Assembly (NCBI RefSeq): GCF_009299505.1 | Contig: NZ_WBSM01000005.1 | Span: 124,001-188,000, forward strand | Reading direction: 5' to 3' | From: Bifidobacterium ramosum | GTDB taxonomy: Bacteria > Actinomycetota > Actinomycetes > Actinomycetales > Bifidobacteriaceae | DNA: 64,000 bases | Shown: positions 26,325 to 34,994 of the stretch, piece after piece | Numbering within the stretch: the stretch's first letter is position 1 | Layout: every line of letters starts with the position of its first letter | Notes under the pieces: model-generated | The model's database searches: none | Told to the model about the DNA's origin: nothing | Seen by the model: only the letters and a program-made list of their open reading frames with translations | Position numbers and translations under genes: made by a program

Positions 26325-26369
26325 GATGAATAGACGGTGAACGATTTCATGAACAGTGACTAAACGAAC
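26325..26369. promoter_or_regulatory. PHO-box-like direct repeats
   Basis: On the minus strand GTTCATG (26348-26354), GTTCACC (26336-26342) and ATTCATC (26325-26331) recur every 11-12 bases, with a weaker GTTCG further out. This resembles the 11-base direct repeats bound by actinobacterial PhoP/RegX3 regulators. It lies just upstream of the phoU -35 element. Confidence 0.6.
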
Positions 26370-26386
26370 AGTGGCTTTTAGCTACG

Positions 26387-26416
26387 TTGTTGTGAAACGC
26401 CGGCACTGAATAATAC
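26387..26416 (+). promoter_or_regulatory. Candidate phoU promoter
   Basis: TTGTTG (26387-26392), 18 bases, TAATAC (26411-26416); about 40 bases before the phoU start, which has its own GAAAGG ribosome site. Confidence 0.55.
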
Positions 26417-26456
26417 ACTGGTAAAGGTTGCAGAATACACCATGAAAGGGTAGACA

Positions 26457-27137
26457 ATGCGCGTTATTTTTAATGAGGAGATGAAGGCGGTTGCCGACGA
26501 TCTCGACCACATGGCGCAGGATGTGCGCAACGCGATCCGCAAGGCCGGCGACGCCCTGCTCAAGTCCGATGTCGAAGCCGCACAGGCGGTCATCGATGGC
26601 GATGCCGAAATCGACGCCCTCGAAGCCAGCGTCATCGATCAGTGCGTGAAGCTGCTGGCCAAGCAGACCCCGGTCGCCACCGATCTGCGCGTGGTCGTCT
26701 CCACGCTGCGTCTGGCCGCGACGTTCGAGCGCATGGGCGATCTCGCCCGTCACATCGCCGAAACGGCACGCCGCTCTTACCCGGAGTCGCCGCTGCCGGA
26801 CAACGCCAAGGAGCTGTTCTGCGAGATGCAGGCCTTCCTTGACGAGACTTCCGACAACGTGGTGGCGATGCTCGCCGACCGCGACGCGAAGATCGCCGAC
26901 CGCATCATCCGCAACGACGACAAGCTCGACGCGTTGCATCACAAGACCTTTGAGCTGGCGCTGTCGGAGAACTGGAACGGCAACAACCAGCAGCTCATCG
27001 ACGTGGTGCTGCTCGGCCGCTTCATGGAGCGCATCGGTGACCACGCCGTGTCCGCCGCGCGCCGCGTGGTGTTCATCGTCTCCGGCTTCGATCCGAGCAA
27101 GGAGCCGACGCTCGACGAGGACGGCGCCGTCGACTGA
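26457..27137 (+). CDS. phoU: Phosphate-specific transport system accessory protein PhoU
   Basis: 226-residue all-helical cytoplasmic protein with two PhoU repeats. LRVVVSTLRLAATFERMGDLARHIAE (about 79-104) and QLIDVVLLGRFMERIGDHAVSAARRVV (about 180-206) each contain the E-RxGD metal-binding signature. PhoU damps PhoR/SenX3-type kinase signalling and Pst uptake when phosphate is ample. The pst genes are not here. The adjacent divergent kinase lacks its His, which makes the partner relationship unusual. A PHO-box-like site upstream suggests phosphate control. Confidence 0.95.
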   Translation: MRVIFNEEMKAVADDLDHMAQDVRNAIRKAGDALLKSDVEAAQAVIDGDAEIDALEASVIDQCVKLLAKQTPVATDLRVVVSTLRLAATFERMGDLARHIAETARRSYPESPLPDNAKELFCEMQAFLDETSDNVVAMLADRDAKIADRIIRNDDKLDALHHKTFELALSENWNGNNQQLIDVVLLGRFMERIGDHAVSAARRVVFIVSGFDPSKEPTLDEDGAVD

Positions 27138-27163
27138 TCCGACTGCCGACTGTGCATGCCGGT

Positions 27164-27196
27164 AAGGGGGACTTCCTAGGGAAGTTCCCCTTTTTG
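27164..27196 (+). terminator. Rho-independent terminator of phoU
   Basis: GGGGGACTTCC-TAG-GGAAGTTCCCC followed by TTTTTG. Confidence 0.88.
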
Positions 27197-27224
27197 TTGC
27201 CTTGACTGCCGTTCTGGCTGTATG

Positions 27225-27278
27225 AATCGTCACTCTGTGCGCGCAATCATGACGTCGGCGCGCACGGAGTGATGATTC
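27225..27278. repeat. Family E palindrome, copy E1
   Basis: GAATCGTCACTCTGTGCGCGC against GCGCGCACGGAGTGATGATTC: 19 of 21 positions pair. The 350-base gap 27138-27487 holds E1, E2, a decamer repeat and two terminators. Confidence 0.7.
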
Positions 27279-27287
27279 GGGTACGTA

Positions 27288-27340
27288 AATCGTCACTGAG
27301 TGCGCGCACGCTTGGTGATTGCGCGCACTGGGTGATGGTT
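27288..27340. repeat. Family E palindrome, copy E2
   Basis: ATCGTCACTGAGTGCGCGCA against TGCGCGCACTGGGTGATGGT, 17 of 20 paired; clearly related to E1. Confidence 0.7.
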
Positions 27341-27346
27341 CCGCAC

Positions 27347-27380
27347 GATTCATGATGATTCATGATGATTCATGACGATT
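27347..27380. repeat. Tandem decamer repeat
   Basis: GATTCATGAT repeated three times (third copy ends GAC) plus GATT. Confidence 0.85.
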
Positions 27381-27432
27381 GCGTGGTGTCAGCGCCGCGC
27401 TCGGCGGATCGGATGATCGATACCTACCTACG

Positions 27433-27458
27433 AAAAAAGCCTCCCTTGCGGGAGGCTT
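27433..27458 (-). terminator. Rho-independent terminator of gpmA
   Basis: GCCTCCCTTGCGGGAGGC hairpin with six T following on the minus strand. Confidence 0.9.
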
Positions 27459-27487
27459 TGCTATCGATGAACCGATATCGGATCAGA

Positions 27488-28228
27488 TCACTTCTGGCCC
27501 TGGGCGGCGACGGCGGCGGCACCGGCGGCGGCGGCCTCCGGGTCGAGGTACTCGCCACGCGGCTTGACCGGCTTGAAGTCGTCGTCAAGCTCGTACAGCA
27601 GCGGGATGGCGGTCGGGATGTTGACCTTGGCGATCTCTTCCTCGGTCAGGTTGTCGAGCATCTTGACAATGGCACGCAGCGAGTTGCCGTGGGCGGCGAT
27701 CAGGACAGTCTTGCCGGCCTTGAGCTGCGGCTCGATGTCGGACTTGAAGTACGGCTCGACGCGCTTGACGACGTCCGCCAGGCACTCGGCTTCCGGAACC
27801 GGATCGCCGGTGTAGCGCGGATCGTGGTTCTGCGCATACTGGTCGTTCGGGTCGATCTCGGGCGGCGGGGTCGCGTAGGAACGACGCCACAGCATGAACT
27901 TCTCGTCGCCGTACTCCTCGCGGATCTCGGTCTTGTTCTTGCCCTGCAGGGCGCCATAGTGGCGCTCGTTGAGACGCCAGCTGCGCTCGACCGGGATCCA
28001 CAGACGATCCGCGGCGTCCAGCGCGATGTTGGCGGTGTTGATCGCACGACGCAGCAGCGAGGTGAAGACGATGTCCGGCAGGACGTTCTTCTCCTTGAGC
28101 AGCTCGCCGCCGCGCTTGGCTTCGGCCTCACCCTGCTCGGTCAGCGGGACGTCGACCCAGCCGGTGAACTGATTGGTTTTGTTCCATGCGCTCTGTCCAT
28201 GACGGAGCAGTACTAGTTTGTAAGTCAT
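27488..28228 (-). CDS. gpmA: 2,3-bisphosphoglycerate-dependent phosphoglycerate mutase
   Basis: Interconverts 3- and 2-phosphoglycerate in lower glycolysis. The 246 residues begin with [12 protein letters not shown] (phospho-His10). They have [28 protein letters not shown], the acid in [18 protein letters not shown], and the second His in [12 protein letters not shown]. The C-terminal ~25 residues are an Ala/Gly-rich tail. The minus strand reads TAGACT, 7 bases, ATG, with no Shine-Dalgarno sequence, so it is probably leaderless despite presumably high expression. Confidence 0.97.
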   Translation of the reverse strand: MTYKLVLLRHGQSAWNKTNQFTGWVDVPLTEQGEAEAKRGGELLKEKNVLPDIVFTSLLRRAINTANIALDAADRLWIPVERSWRLNERHYGALQGKNKTEIREEYGDEKFMLWRRSYATPPPEIDPNDQYAQNHDPRYTGDPVPEAECLADVVKRVEPYFKSDIEPQLKAGKTVLIAAHGNSLRAIVKMLDNLTEEEIAKVNIPTAIPLLYELDDDFKPVKPRGEYLDPEAAAAGAAAVAAQGQK

Positions 28229-28339
28229 ACGGCCCAGTCTACCGCCCCGAGCGGCCAGACACGAGCGTTTGTCTGAAAAACGGGCGATCCGTGCCGGGCA
28301 GAACGGTCATCGGTGCGGTCAGCGCGATCACAAGGTAGG

Positions 28340-29365
28340 TCAGATGCCGGACGCGATCGTGCTGACCACGATCAGCGCCGCGAAGAACAGCGTCTGGTAG
28401 CCGGCATCCGCAAGCGCCCAGCGATAATCATGCCGTTCGATACTGCGCAGGATCCGCAGCGGCACGACGATGCCGGAGATCGCCAAGATCACGCCCCACG
28501 GCCACCACAGCACGGCGACGATCGCGAGCGACAACAGCAGCTCGACCACCACGCACACGGTCAGCGCGATGCGCGCGCCCCGCTCCCCCAGCCGTACGGC
28601 CAGCGTGCGTTTGCCGTGTCGTTCATCCTCGTTGATATCGCGCAGATTGTTGACCATGAGCAGCAACATCGCGTTGAGGCCGCAACATACGGCCGCAAGC
28701 ACGCCCATCAGGTCGATCGTGCCGGCGAGCGCGTATTCGGTGCCGAGCACGGCCGCCAATCCGAAGAACAGGAACACGCCAAGCTCGCCGAATCCCGCGT
28801 AACCATAGGGATGATTGCCGCCGGTGTAGAACCAGCCGGCGAGGAGGCTGAGTACGCCGACCGCGAACAGCCACCATGCGTGCGCGATGAGGATCGCGAT
28901 AAGTCCGGCGACGCATGCGATCCCGGCGGCGATGCCGGCGGCGGCGAGGACCTGCTTCGGCGGCACGCCGGAAGCGACGAGTCGCTGCGGTTTGGCGGTC
29001 GATTGACGATGCGGTTCGGTTGACGATGACGAGATGGACTGCGGTGCGGACGATTCGGGGACCGACCGGCCGTCGTCGGTGCCACGGATGCCGTCGGAGT
29101 AGTCGTTGGCGAAGTTGACGGCGATCTGCAAGCACAGCGCAACGACCGCGCACAGGATGGAGACCGGCCAGAAGCGGCCCGTCAGCTCGCCCAGCAGCGC
29201 ACGGTTCGCCACACATTTCGCTGGCACCGGGTAGATCAGGATGCAGATGTTGAGCGTCTGGATATGGTTCCACGCGCAGGCCGCACCCACCATCACCGGC
29301 GCGATGCTCGCCGGCAGTGTGCGCGGCCGTGTGCCCGCCAGCCACAGTTTCCGATCGACGGCCAT
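28340..29365 (-). CDS. MenA-like UbiA prenyltransferase
   Basis: Integral membrane prenyltransferase of 341 residues with about eight to nine hydrophobic segments. LWLAGTRPRTLPASIAPV at the N-terminus, NFANDYSDGIRGTDDGR (first Asp-rich motif) and VNNLRDINEDERHGKRTLAVRLG (second Asp-rich motif) are those of 1,4-dihydroxy-2-naphthoate polyprenyltransferase. About 25 Ser/Gln-rich residues are inserted between GTDD and the RLVASG motif. No other menaquinone gene is in the window, so the product is uncertain. GAGGGGG precedes the ATG. Downstream of lysS on the same strand. Confidence 0.85.
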   Translation of the reverse strand: MAVDRKLWLAGTRPRTLPASIAPVMVGAACAWNHIQTLNICILIYPVPAKCVANRALLGELTGRFWPVSILCAVVALCLQIAVNFANDYSDGIRGTDDGRSVPESSAPQSISSSSTEPHRQSTAKPQRLVASGVPPKQVLAAAGIAAGIACVAGLIAILIAHAWWLFAVGVLSLLAGWFYTGGNHPYGYAGFGELGVFLFFGLAAVLGTEYALAGTIDLMGVLAAVCCGLNAMLLLMVNNLRDINEDERHGKRTLAVRLGERGARIALTVCVVVELLLSLAIVAVLWWPWGVILAISGIVVPLRILRSIERHDYRWALADAGYQTLFFAALIVVSTIASGI

Positions 29366-29386
29366 ACTTGACCCCCTCTATGACAG

Positions 29387-29411
29387 TGGCTCCCCTGCGA
29401 GGGGAGCCACG
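29387..29411. terminator. Family D-type hairpin D4, terminator of lysS
   Basis: GTGGCTCCCC-TGCGA-GGGGAGCCAC between lysS and menA; only the first hairpin of the longer family D element is present and no T-run follows. Confidence 0.6.
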
Positions 29412-29429
29412 GATGATGCTACGTCAGCC

Positions 29430-31109
29430 TTAGTTCAGCGCGATCGGCTTGACGAGCGGGAACGTGATCGTCTCACGGATCGTCGCGCCGGTCAGGGCGA
29501 TGAGCAGTCGGTCGATGCCCATGCCCATGCCACCGGCCGGCGGCATGCCCACGCCGAGCGCCTCGAGGAAGTCCTCATCGATGTCACAGGCCTCCTCGTC
29601 GCCCGCCATCGCGTCCTTGGCCTGCGCGACGAAACGCTCGCGCTGCACGACCGGGTCGTTGAGCTCGGAGTAGCCGGTGGCCAGCTCGAAGCCGCGCACG
29701 TAGAGGTCCCACTTCTCGACCACGCCCGGCTTGGAGCGGTGGCCCTTGACGAGCGGGCTGGTCTCGACCGGGAAGTCACGCACGAAGGTCGGCTCGTACA
29801 GCTTGTCCTCGTAGAAGTGCTCCCACAGGTGCTCAACGAGCTTGCCATGGTTCTCCACATCGTCGCGTTCCACGCCGAGCTTATCGGCGATCGCGCCGAG
29901 GTGCTCGACGGACGTGCCCGGGTGGTCCGGGCCGCCGTTCGGCACGATCTCCTCGCCGAGCGCCTCAGACAGGGAGTCGTACATGCTGATCTGCTTCCAT
30001 TCGCCGCCGAAGTCATATTCGGTGCCGTCGAGCAGCGTGACCTTGTGCGAACCGAACACGTCCATCGCGGTCTTCTGCACGAGCTCCTTGACGAGACGGC
30101 CGATGGTGTCGTACGTGCCGTACGCCTGGTACGCCTCGACCATGGTGAACTCGGGCGCATGCGTCGCGTCGACGCCCTCGTTGCGGAAGTCACGGTTGAT
30201 CTCGAACACGCGGTCGATGCCGCCGACGAGGCAGCGCTTGAGGAACAGTTCCGGAGCGATGCGCAGGTACAGATCAAGGTCGAACGCGTTCATGTGCGTG
30301 GTGAACGGGCGGGCCGCGGCACCGCCGTGCACGGTCTGCAGCATCGGCGTCTCGACCTCGATGAAGTCGTGGTCGTCGAACGTGCGGCGCAGCGAGGCGA
30401 CGGCCTTGGAACGGTTGCGCACCATGTTGCGGATCTTCTCGTCCGCGATCATGCCGATGTACGGCTTGCGGGTGCGGGTGTCCTCGTTGAGGTCCTTGTG
30501 CAGCGCCGGCAACGGCTGCAGGGCCTTCGCGGCGATCGCCCATTCGGTCGCGAACACCGACAGCTCACCGGTCTTCGACACGATCACACGGCCGCGGAGG
30601 TACAGGTGGTCGCCGAGATCGACAAGCTGCTTGAACTGCTTGAGCGAGTCCGCGCCGATCTCCTTCTTCGAGATCATGCCCTGGATCTTCGTGCCGTCGC
30701 CGGCCGACAGCTGCACGAAGCACAGGCCGCCCGCATTGCGCAGGAACAGCACACGGCCGGCGATGCCGACCATGTCCTCGGTCTCCTGACCGGGCTCGAG
30801 CTTGCCGTCGTACTGGGCACGGACCTCCTCGATGGTGTGGTCCACGTCGAGATGCACCGGGTACGGCGCAATGCCGGCGTCAAGCATCATCGCACGCTTG
30901 GCGACACGCATCTGCACCTGCTCGGGGTGCGCAAGCGGACCGAACTCCTTGTTCGACGGATCGACCGCCTCATCCAGCGTCGCACCGGACTTGATCTTCG
31001 CGGCGATCGTCTCATCCTGCTTGAGCAGCATCTCGGCGCGCTCGACCGTGGTCATCGCGGGCGCGACGGTTTCTTCCTCGTTTGCTTGGGATTCTTGGGT
31101 TTCACACAT
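29430..31109 (-). CDS. lysS: Lysyl-tRNA synthetase, class II
   Basis: Charges tRNA-Lys. The 559 residues show an N-terminal extension of about 60, an OB-fold anticodon domain (GIAGRVLFLRNAGGLCFVQLS), and class II motifs: VETPMLQTVHGGAAARPF, FRNEGVDATHAPEFTMVE (motif 2) and GMGMGIDRLL (motif 3). The N-terminal extension is acidic and uncharacterised. TACACT lies 8 bases before the ATG and there is no ribosome site, so the start is probably leaderless; MCETQESQ has no better alternative. Confidence 0.97.
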   Translation of the reverse strand: MCETQESQANEEETVAPAMTTVERAEMLLKQDETIAAKIKSGATLDEAVDPSNKEFGPLAHPEQVQMRVAKRAMMLDAGIAPYPVHLDVDHTIEEVRAQYDGKLEPGQETEDMVGIAGRVLFLRNAGGLCFVQLSAGDGTKIQGMISKKEIGADSLKQFKQLVDLGDHLYLRGRVIVSKTGELSVFATEWAIAAKALQPLPALHKDLNEDTRTRKPYIGMIADEKIRNMVRNRSKAVASLRRTFDDHDFIEVETPMLQTVHGGAAARPFTTHMNAFDLDLYLRIAPELFLKRCLVGGIDRVFEINRDFRNEGVDATHAPEFTMVEAYQAYGTYDTIGRLVKELVQKTAMDVFGSHKVTLLDGTEYDFGGEWKQISMYDSLSEALGEEIVPNGGPDHPGTSVEHLGAIADKLGVERDDVENHGKLVEHLWEHFYEDKLYEPTFVRDFPVETSPLVKGHRSKPGVVEKWDLYVRGFELATGYSELNDPVVQRERFVAQAKDAMAGDEEACDIDEDFLEALGVGMPPAGGMGMGIDRLLIALTGATIRETITFPLVKPIALN

Positions 31110-31213
31110 AACGTCTCAGTGTAGCGGCCGGGTTATACTGCACGGCCACGGAACGCGACACGCCGAAGTTTGACTCCCGACCGTCAGCATGTAATATAGC
31201 GGACGTTGCCAAA

Positions 31214-31287
<74 letters not shown>

Positions 31288-31294
31288 CTGCAAT

Positions 31295-31330
31295 AAGGGA
31301 ATCATCGAGTATTCGGTGGTTCCCTTTTTT
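31295..31330 (+). terminator. Terminator after tRNA-Pro
   Basis: AAGGGAA-CATC...GGTGGTTCCCTT hairpin followed by a T-run (TTTTTT). Confidence 0.85.
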
Positions 31331-31373
31331 CGTTGCATGCACGAGAAGGAACCGAAGGAAGATCAGAGGCGAC

Positions 31374-32561
31374 ATGAAGAAGAGTCTACTTGCGTTGGCG
31401 TCAGGTGCGTTCATCCTGGGCGCGGCCGAGTTCGTGATGATGGGCATCCTGCCCCAGGCCGCCGCCGCGATGCGCGTCGACATCCCGACCGCCGGCCATT
31501 TCATCTCCGCGTACGCGATCGGCGTGTGCGTCGGCACGCTCATCCTCGTGTTCGGCCGCAAGACGCCGCCCAGGAACCTCATCATCCTGTTCATGCTCAT
31601 CGCGCTCGCCGGCAACCTGCTGAGCGCGTGCTCCATAAGCGCGCCGATGCTGATCGCGGCCCGGTTCATCTCCGGCCTGCCGCACGGCGCGTTCTTCGGC
31701 ACCGCCACGCTCATCGCCAAGACCCTGGCCGACAAGGGCAGGGAGGCGCAGTCCGTCTCGATGATGGTGACCGGGCAGACCGTCGCCAACATGCTCGGCG
31801 TGCCGGCCGGCACCCTGATGGCCGAGTTCCTCTCCTGGCGTCTCGCGTTCGCCGTCCTCGCCGCATGGGCCCTGATGACGATCCTGCTGGTCGCCGCGTG
31901 GGTCCCGTTCGTCGCGCCGATCAGGGACGCAGGCATCAAGGGACAGTTCCGCTTCCTGTCCAAGCCCGGCCCGTGGGTGATTCTCGCGGCCGTGTTCACC
32001 GGCAACGCGGGCGTGTTCTGCTGGTGGAGCTACGTCTCGCCGTGGCTGCAGAAGACCGGCGGCTGGCCTGCTTCGCTGGTGCCGGTGCTCATGATGCTCG
32101 CCGGATTCGGCATGGTCGTCGGCGGCCTGATCGGCGGGCGGGTCACCGACCGGTGGCGCCACGCCGGCACCGCGGCGCTCGGCCAGGCAATCTCGTGCGC
32201 CGGCCTGGTCATGGTGCTGCTGCTGCCGGGCGACCGGTTCACGACCGGACTGCTCACGTTCTGGATCGCGTTCGGCCTGTTCTTCATCTCCGCGCCCCAG
32301 CAGCTGCTCATGACCGAGGCCGGCCAGGGCGGCGGCGAGCTGATCGCGGGCGCGGCCGTGCAGGTCGCGTTCAACTTCGGCAACGCGGTCGGTTCGATGG
32401 TCGGCGGCGCGATGCTCACCACGTTCGCGATGGACTACCGGTTCACCGGCCTCGGCGGCATTCCGCTGGCGTTGCTCGCCGTGGGGTTGCTCGCGTTCTA
32501 TTCCATCCGTTGCGAGACGCACACCGACGCCGCGGCCCGCATGCGCGAGATCCACGTCTGA
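31374..32561 (+). CDS. MFS transporter (sugar-efflux/drug-efflux type)
   Basis: 395 residues with 12 predicted membrane segments. FILGAAEFVMMGILPQAAAAM at the N-terminus and RFISGLPHGAFFGTATLIAKTLADKGREAQSVSMMVTG (segments 4-5) resemble the AraJ/Cml-type DHA12 exporters that pump arabinose-type sugars or chloramphenicol; the substrate is unknown. ATG 31374 follows GAGG at a short distance; the frame is open upstream through tRNA-Pro, which is excluded. It lies 44 bases past the tRNA terminator, a common site for acquired genes, but no integrase or att repeat is seen. Confidence 0.87.
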   Translation: MKKSLLALASGAFILGAAEFVMMGILPQAAAAMRVDIPTAGHFISAYAIGVCVGTLILVFGRKTPPRNLIILFMLIALAGNLLSACSISAPMLIAARFISGLPHGAFFGTATLIAKTLADKGREAQSVSMMVTGQTVANMLGVPAGTLMAEFLSWRLAFAVLAAWALMTILLVAAWVPFVAPIRDAGIKGQFRFLSKPGPWVILAAVFTGNAGVFCWWSYVSPWLQKTGGWPASLVPVLMMLAGFGMVVGGLIGGRVTDRWRHAGTAALGQAISCAGLVMVLLLPGDRFTTGLLTFWIAFGLFFISAPQQLLMTEAGQGGGELIAGAAVQVAFNFGNAVGSMVGGAMLTTFAMDYRFTGLGGIPLALLAVGLLAFYSIRCETHTDAAARMREIHV

Positions 32562-32574
32562 ACCACCCACCCCT

Positions 32575-32622
32575 AACGGACATACAGCCGATACAAGCAC
32601 ACAAAACGGCAGTATGTCCGTA
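32575..32622. repeat. Family A palindrome, copy A14
   Basis: AACGGACATACAGCCGAT against ACGGCAGTATGTCCGT with mismatches, 13 bases after the MFS stop. Confidence 0.8.
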
Positions 32623-32741
32623 AGGGAGCAAGGCGCGAAACGGGCAACAGGGACGCTGTCGGCGATATCACGGCTGCGCCGGCCGCATTCCGCCGCACCG
32701 GCCCGTACACTGGATGACAGTGAACCGGCAAGGAGGCGCAC

Positions 32742-34979
32742 ATGGACGACGACGAACTGCTCAAACGACTGGAGGCGTTCGGCGCAGCGATCGACAACGC
32801 GAAGGGATACGCGAACGCTGACGACGAGATCAACGAGTCAAACGCGCCCGGCGACCAGTCCGTCATCAGTACAGCCGGCACAGTCACCAGCCAATCAGCC
32901 GCCAATCCGTCAGCCACCGGCCAAGTAGTCACTGATCCGTCAGCCACCGACCAATCGTCCGAGTCCGACACCGACCAACCCGCCACCTTCGACGTCAACG
33001 CGTTCCTCGCCGGACTCGACGCGATCTTCGACGCGCATGAGGCCGCAACGAAAGCCGGCCCGTACCTCGAACAGGCGGCCGTAGACGCGGAGAACGCCGA
33101 CGACGACGCCGGTCTGCTCACCGTACTCAACGAAACGATGGGCTTCTATCGGTCGCAGGGCAAGCACCAGGAGAACCAGTGGGTCATTCAGCGCGCGCTC
33201 GAGCTCGCCGCGAAAATGCGCATCGAAGGCACCGACGCGTGGACGACCACGCTCATCAACGCGGCGACCGGCCAACGCGCGGCCGGCAACTACGATCAGG
33301 CCGAGGATCTGTATCATATGGCGCTCGACTCGGCCGCCCGCACCCTCTCCCCCACCGACCGTCGTCTCGCCGCGCTCCACAACAACCTGTCGATGGTCTA
33401 CAGCGAAACGCATCGCAACGATCAGGCCGAAACCGAACTGCGCACGGCCCTGCGCATCCTCGAGGAATCCAGTCCGAACGCGGACGCCGATCTCGACGTC
33501 GCGTCCACGCATACGAATCTTGCGCTGGTACTGCTGTCCGAACACAAACTCGACGACGCCGACCGTCATGCGGCCCGCGCGCTGGAGATCTATCGCACCG
33601 GTCATCTCGAGCACAGCGCGCATTACGCGTCCGCGCTGGCCGGCTATGCGCAGGTGCGGTTCGCGGCGGGCGATTACGCGCGGGCCGTGCGGCTGTACCG
33701 ACAGTCGCTCGCCGTGATCGAGGAATGCTACGGACGCGACACCGATTACTACCGCATCACCGAGGAGAATCTCACGCAGGCCGAGGATGCGGCGCGGCAG
33801 GCCGGGATCGATCTCGGCACGGAAGCCGCCGACGGCAACAGCAACGCCAACGACGCCGATCATCACACCCCCGCGTCGCAACTACAGCCACACGAACAAC
33901 CGCAATCGTCGCCGCAATCGTCGCCCGCCGCCCCACGTTCCGACCGTCCGCGCATGTCCGGCCTCAAGCTGGCGCGCGCGTACTGGGAAACGTACGGCAA
34001 GCCGATGATTGCCGAGCGATACCCGCAGTATCAGGGCCGTATCGCGACGGGACTCGTCGGCCACGGCTCGGAATGTTACGGGTTCGACGACGCGATTTCG
34101 CAGGATCATGATTTCGGCCCGCGGTTTTGCCTGTGGCTCACCGCCGAGGATTACGCGGCGATCGGCGCGCAGCTGCAGGCCGATTACGACGCGTTGCCGC
34201 GCGAATTCATGGGCTATGTGCGGGCCGATGCGGCGAACGGTTCGGCAACGCCGCGTGCGCAGGGTGCCGGTCGGCGCGACGGCGTGTTCGCGATCGGTGA
34301 TTTCTTTGCGTCGATCACCGGGTATCGTGAGGCGCCGGGCGACGATCGTCCGCACGAATGGCTGATGTTGGACGAGTCGACGCTGGCCGCGGCGACGAAC
34401 GGCACGGTGTTTGCCGATCCGTTGGGCAAGTTTTCGGCCGCCCGGCAGGCGTTTACGTTCATGCCGGACGACGTGCGGCTGTCGTTGATTTCACGGCGAC
34501 TCGGCATGATGGCGCAGGCCGGGCAATACAATGTGCCGCGCATGCTGGAGCGCGGCGACGGCGCGGCCGCGTGGCTGTCGATCGGCGAGTTCGTGGATGC
34601 GGCCGCGTCGCTGGTGTTTCTGTTGAACGGCCCGGTGACGGTGGGATACCTGCCGTATTACAAGTGGCGGTTCGCGGCGTTGCGGCGGCTGAGCGCGCGC
34701 GTGGCGACGCGATTGGCGGATGTGGGCGACCAGCTGGAGACGCTGCTGCGGCTGAGTTCAGCGGCGTGTTACGGCGGCGCCGGATTCGGCGAGGGCGGAC
34801 GCGGCGCGGCTCCCGCGGCGGCGCAGATCACGCAGACGATCGACCATATCTGCGCCGAGGTCGTGACCGAACTGCGGCGGGAGGGATTGACCCGCAGCGA
34901 CGAGACGTTCCTCGAATGGCAGCGTCCGTATGTCGAGGAGCATATCCGCGGCGATGCAGCCTGCCTGCGTTCACTGTAA
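32742..34979 (+). CDS. TPR protein with C-terminal DUF4037 nucleotidyltransferase-like domain
   Basis: 745 residues. An acidic, Ser/Thr-rich leader (1-85) is followed by tetratricopeptide-like helices (about 90-355; units such as AGNYDQAEDLYHMALDSA, HRNDQAETELRTALRILE, AGDYARAVRLYRQSLAVI). Then come a low-complexity Gln/Pro/Ser linker and a DUF4037 domain (about 405-740). That domain holds GLVGHGSECYGFDDAISQDHDFGPRF, which has the GS plus D-x-D arrangement of the nucleotidyltransferase superfamily. Substrate and partners are unknown; the TPR part suggests protein binding. AAGGAGG before the ATG sets the start, and TACACT about 30 bases upstream may be the -10. Sixteen bases separate it from the DUF4125 gene, so the two form an operon. 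Confidence 0.82.
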   Translation: MDDDELLKRLEAFGAAIDNAKGYANADDEINESNAPGDQSVISTAGTVTSQSAANPSATGQVVTDPSATDQSSESDTDQPATFDVNAFLAGLDAIFDAHEAATKAGPYLEQAAVDAENADDDAGLLTVLNETMGFYRSQGKHQENQWVIQRALELAAKMRIEGTDAWTTTLINAATGQRAAGNYDQAEDLYHMALDSAARTLSPTDRRLAALHNNLSMVYSETHRNDQAETELRTALRILEESSPNADADLDVASTHTNLALVLLSEHKLDDADRHAARALEIYRTGHLEHSAHYASALAGYAQVRFAAGDYARAVRLYRQSLAVIEECYGRDTDYYRITEENLTQAEDAARQAGIDLGTEAADGNSNANDADHHTPASQLQPHEQPQSSPQSSPAAPRSDRPRMSGLKLARAYWETYGKPMIAERYPQYQGRIATGLVGHGSECYGFDDAISQDHDFGPRFCLWLTAEDYAAIGAQLQADYDALPREFMGYVRADAANGSATPRAQGAGRRDGVFAIGDFFASITGYREAPGDDRPHEWLMLDESTLAAATNGTVFADPLGKFSAARQAFTFMPDDVRLSLISRRLGMMAQAGQYNVPRMLERGDGAAAWLSIGEFVDAAASLVFLLNGPVTVGYLPYYKWRFAALRRLSARVATRLADVGDQLETLLRLSSAACYGGAGFGEGGRGAAPAAAQITQTIDHICAEVVTELRREGLTRSDETFLEWQRPYVEEHIRGDAACLRSL

Positions 34980-34994
34980 GGATCGGAGATCGAC

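Noticed and set aside
29241..31124. 627-codon open frame opposite lysS
   Set aside because: LysS with all class II motifs occupies the minus strand; the plus-strand product looks like GC-bias read-through.
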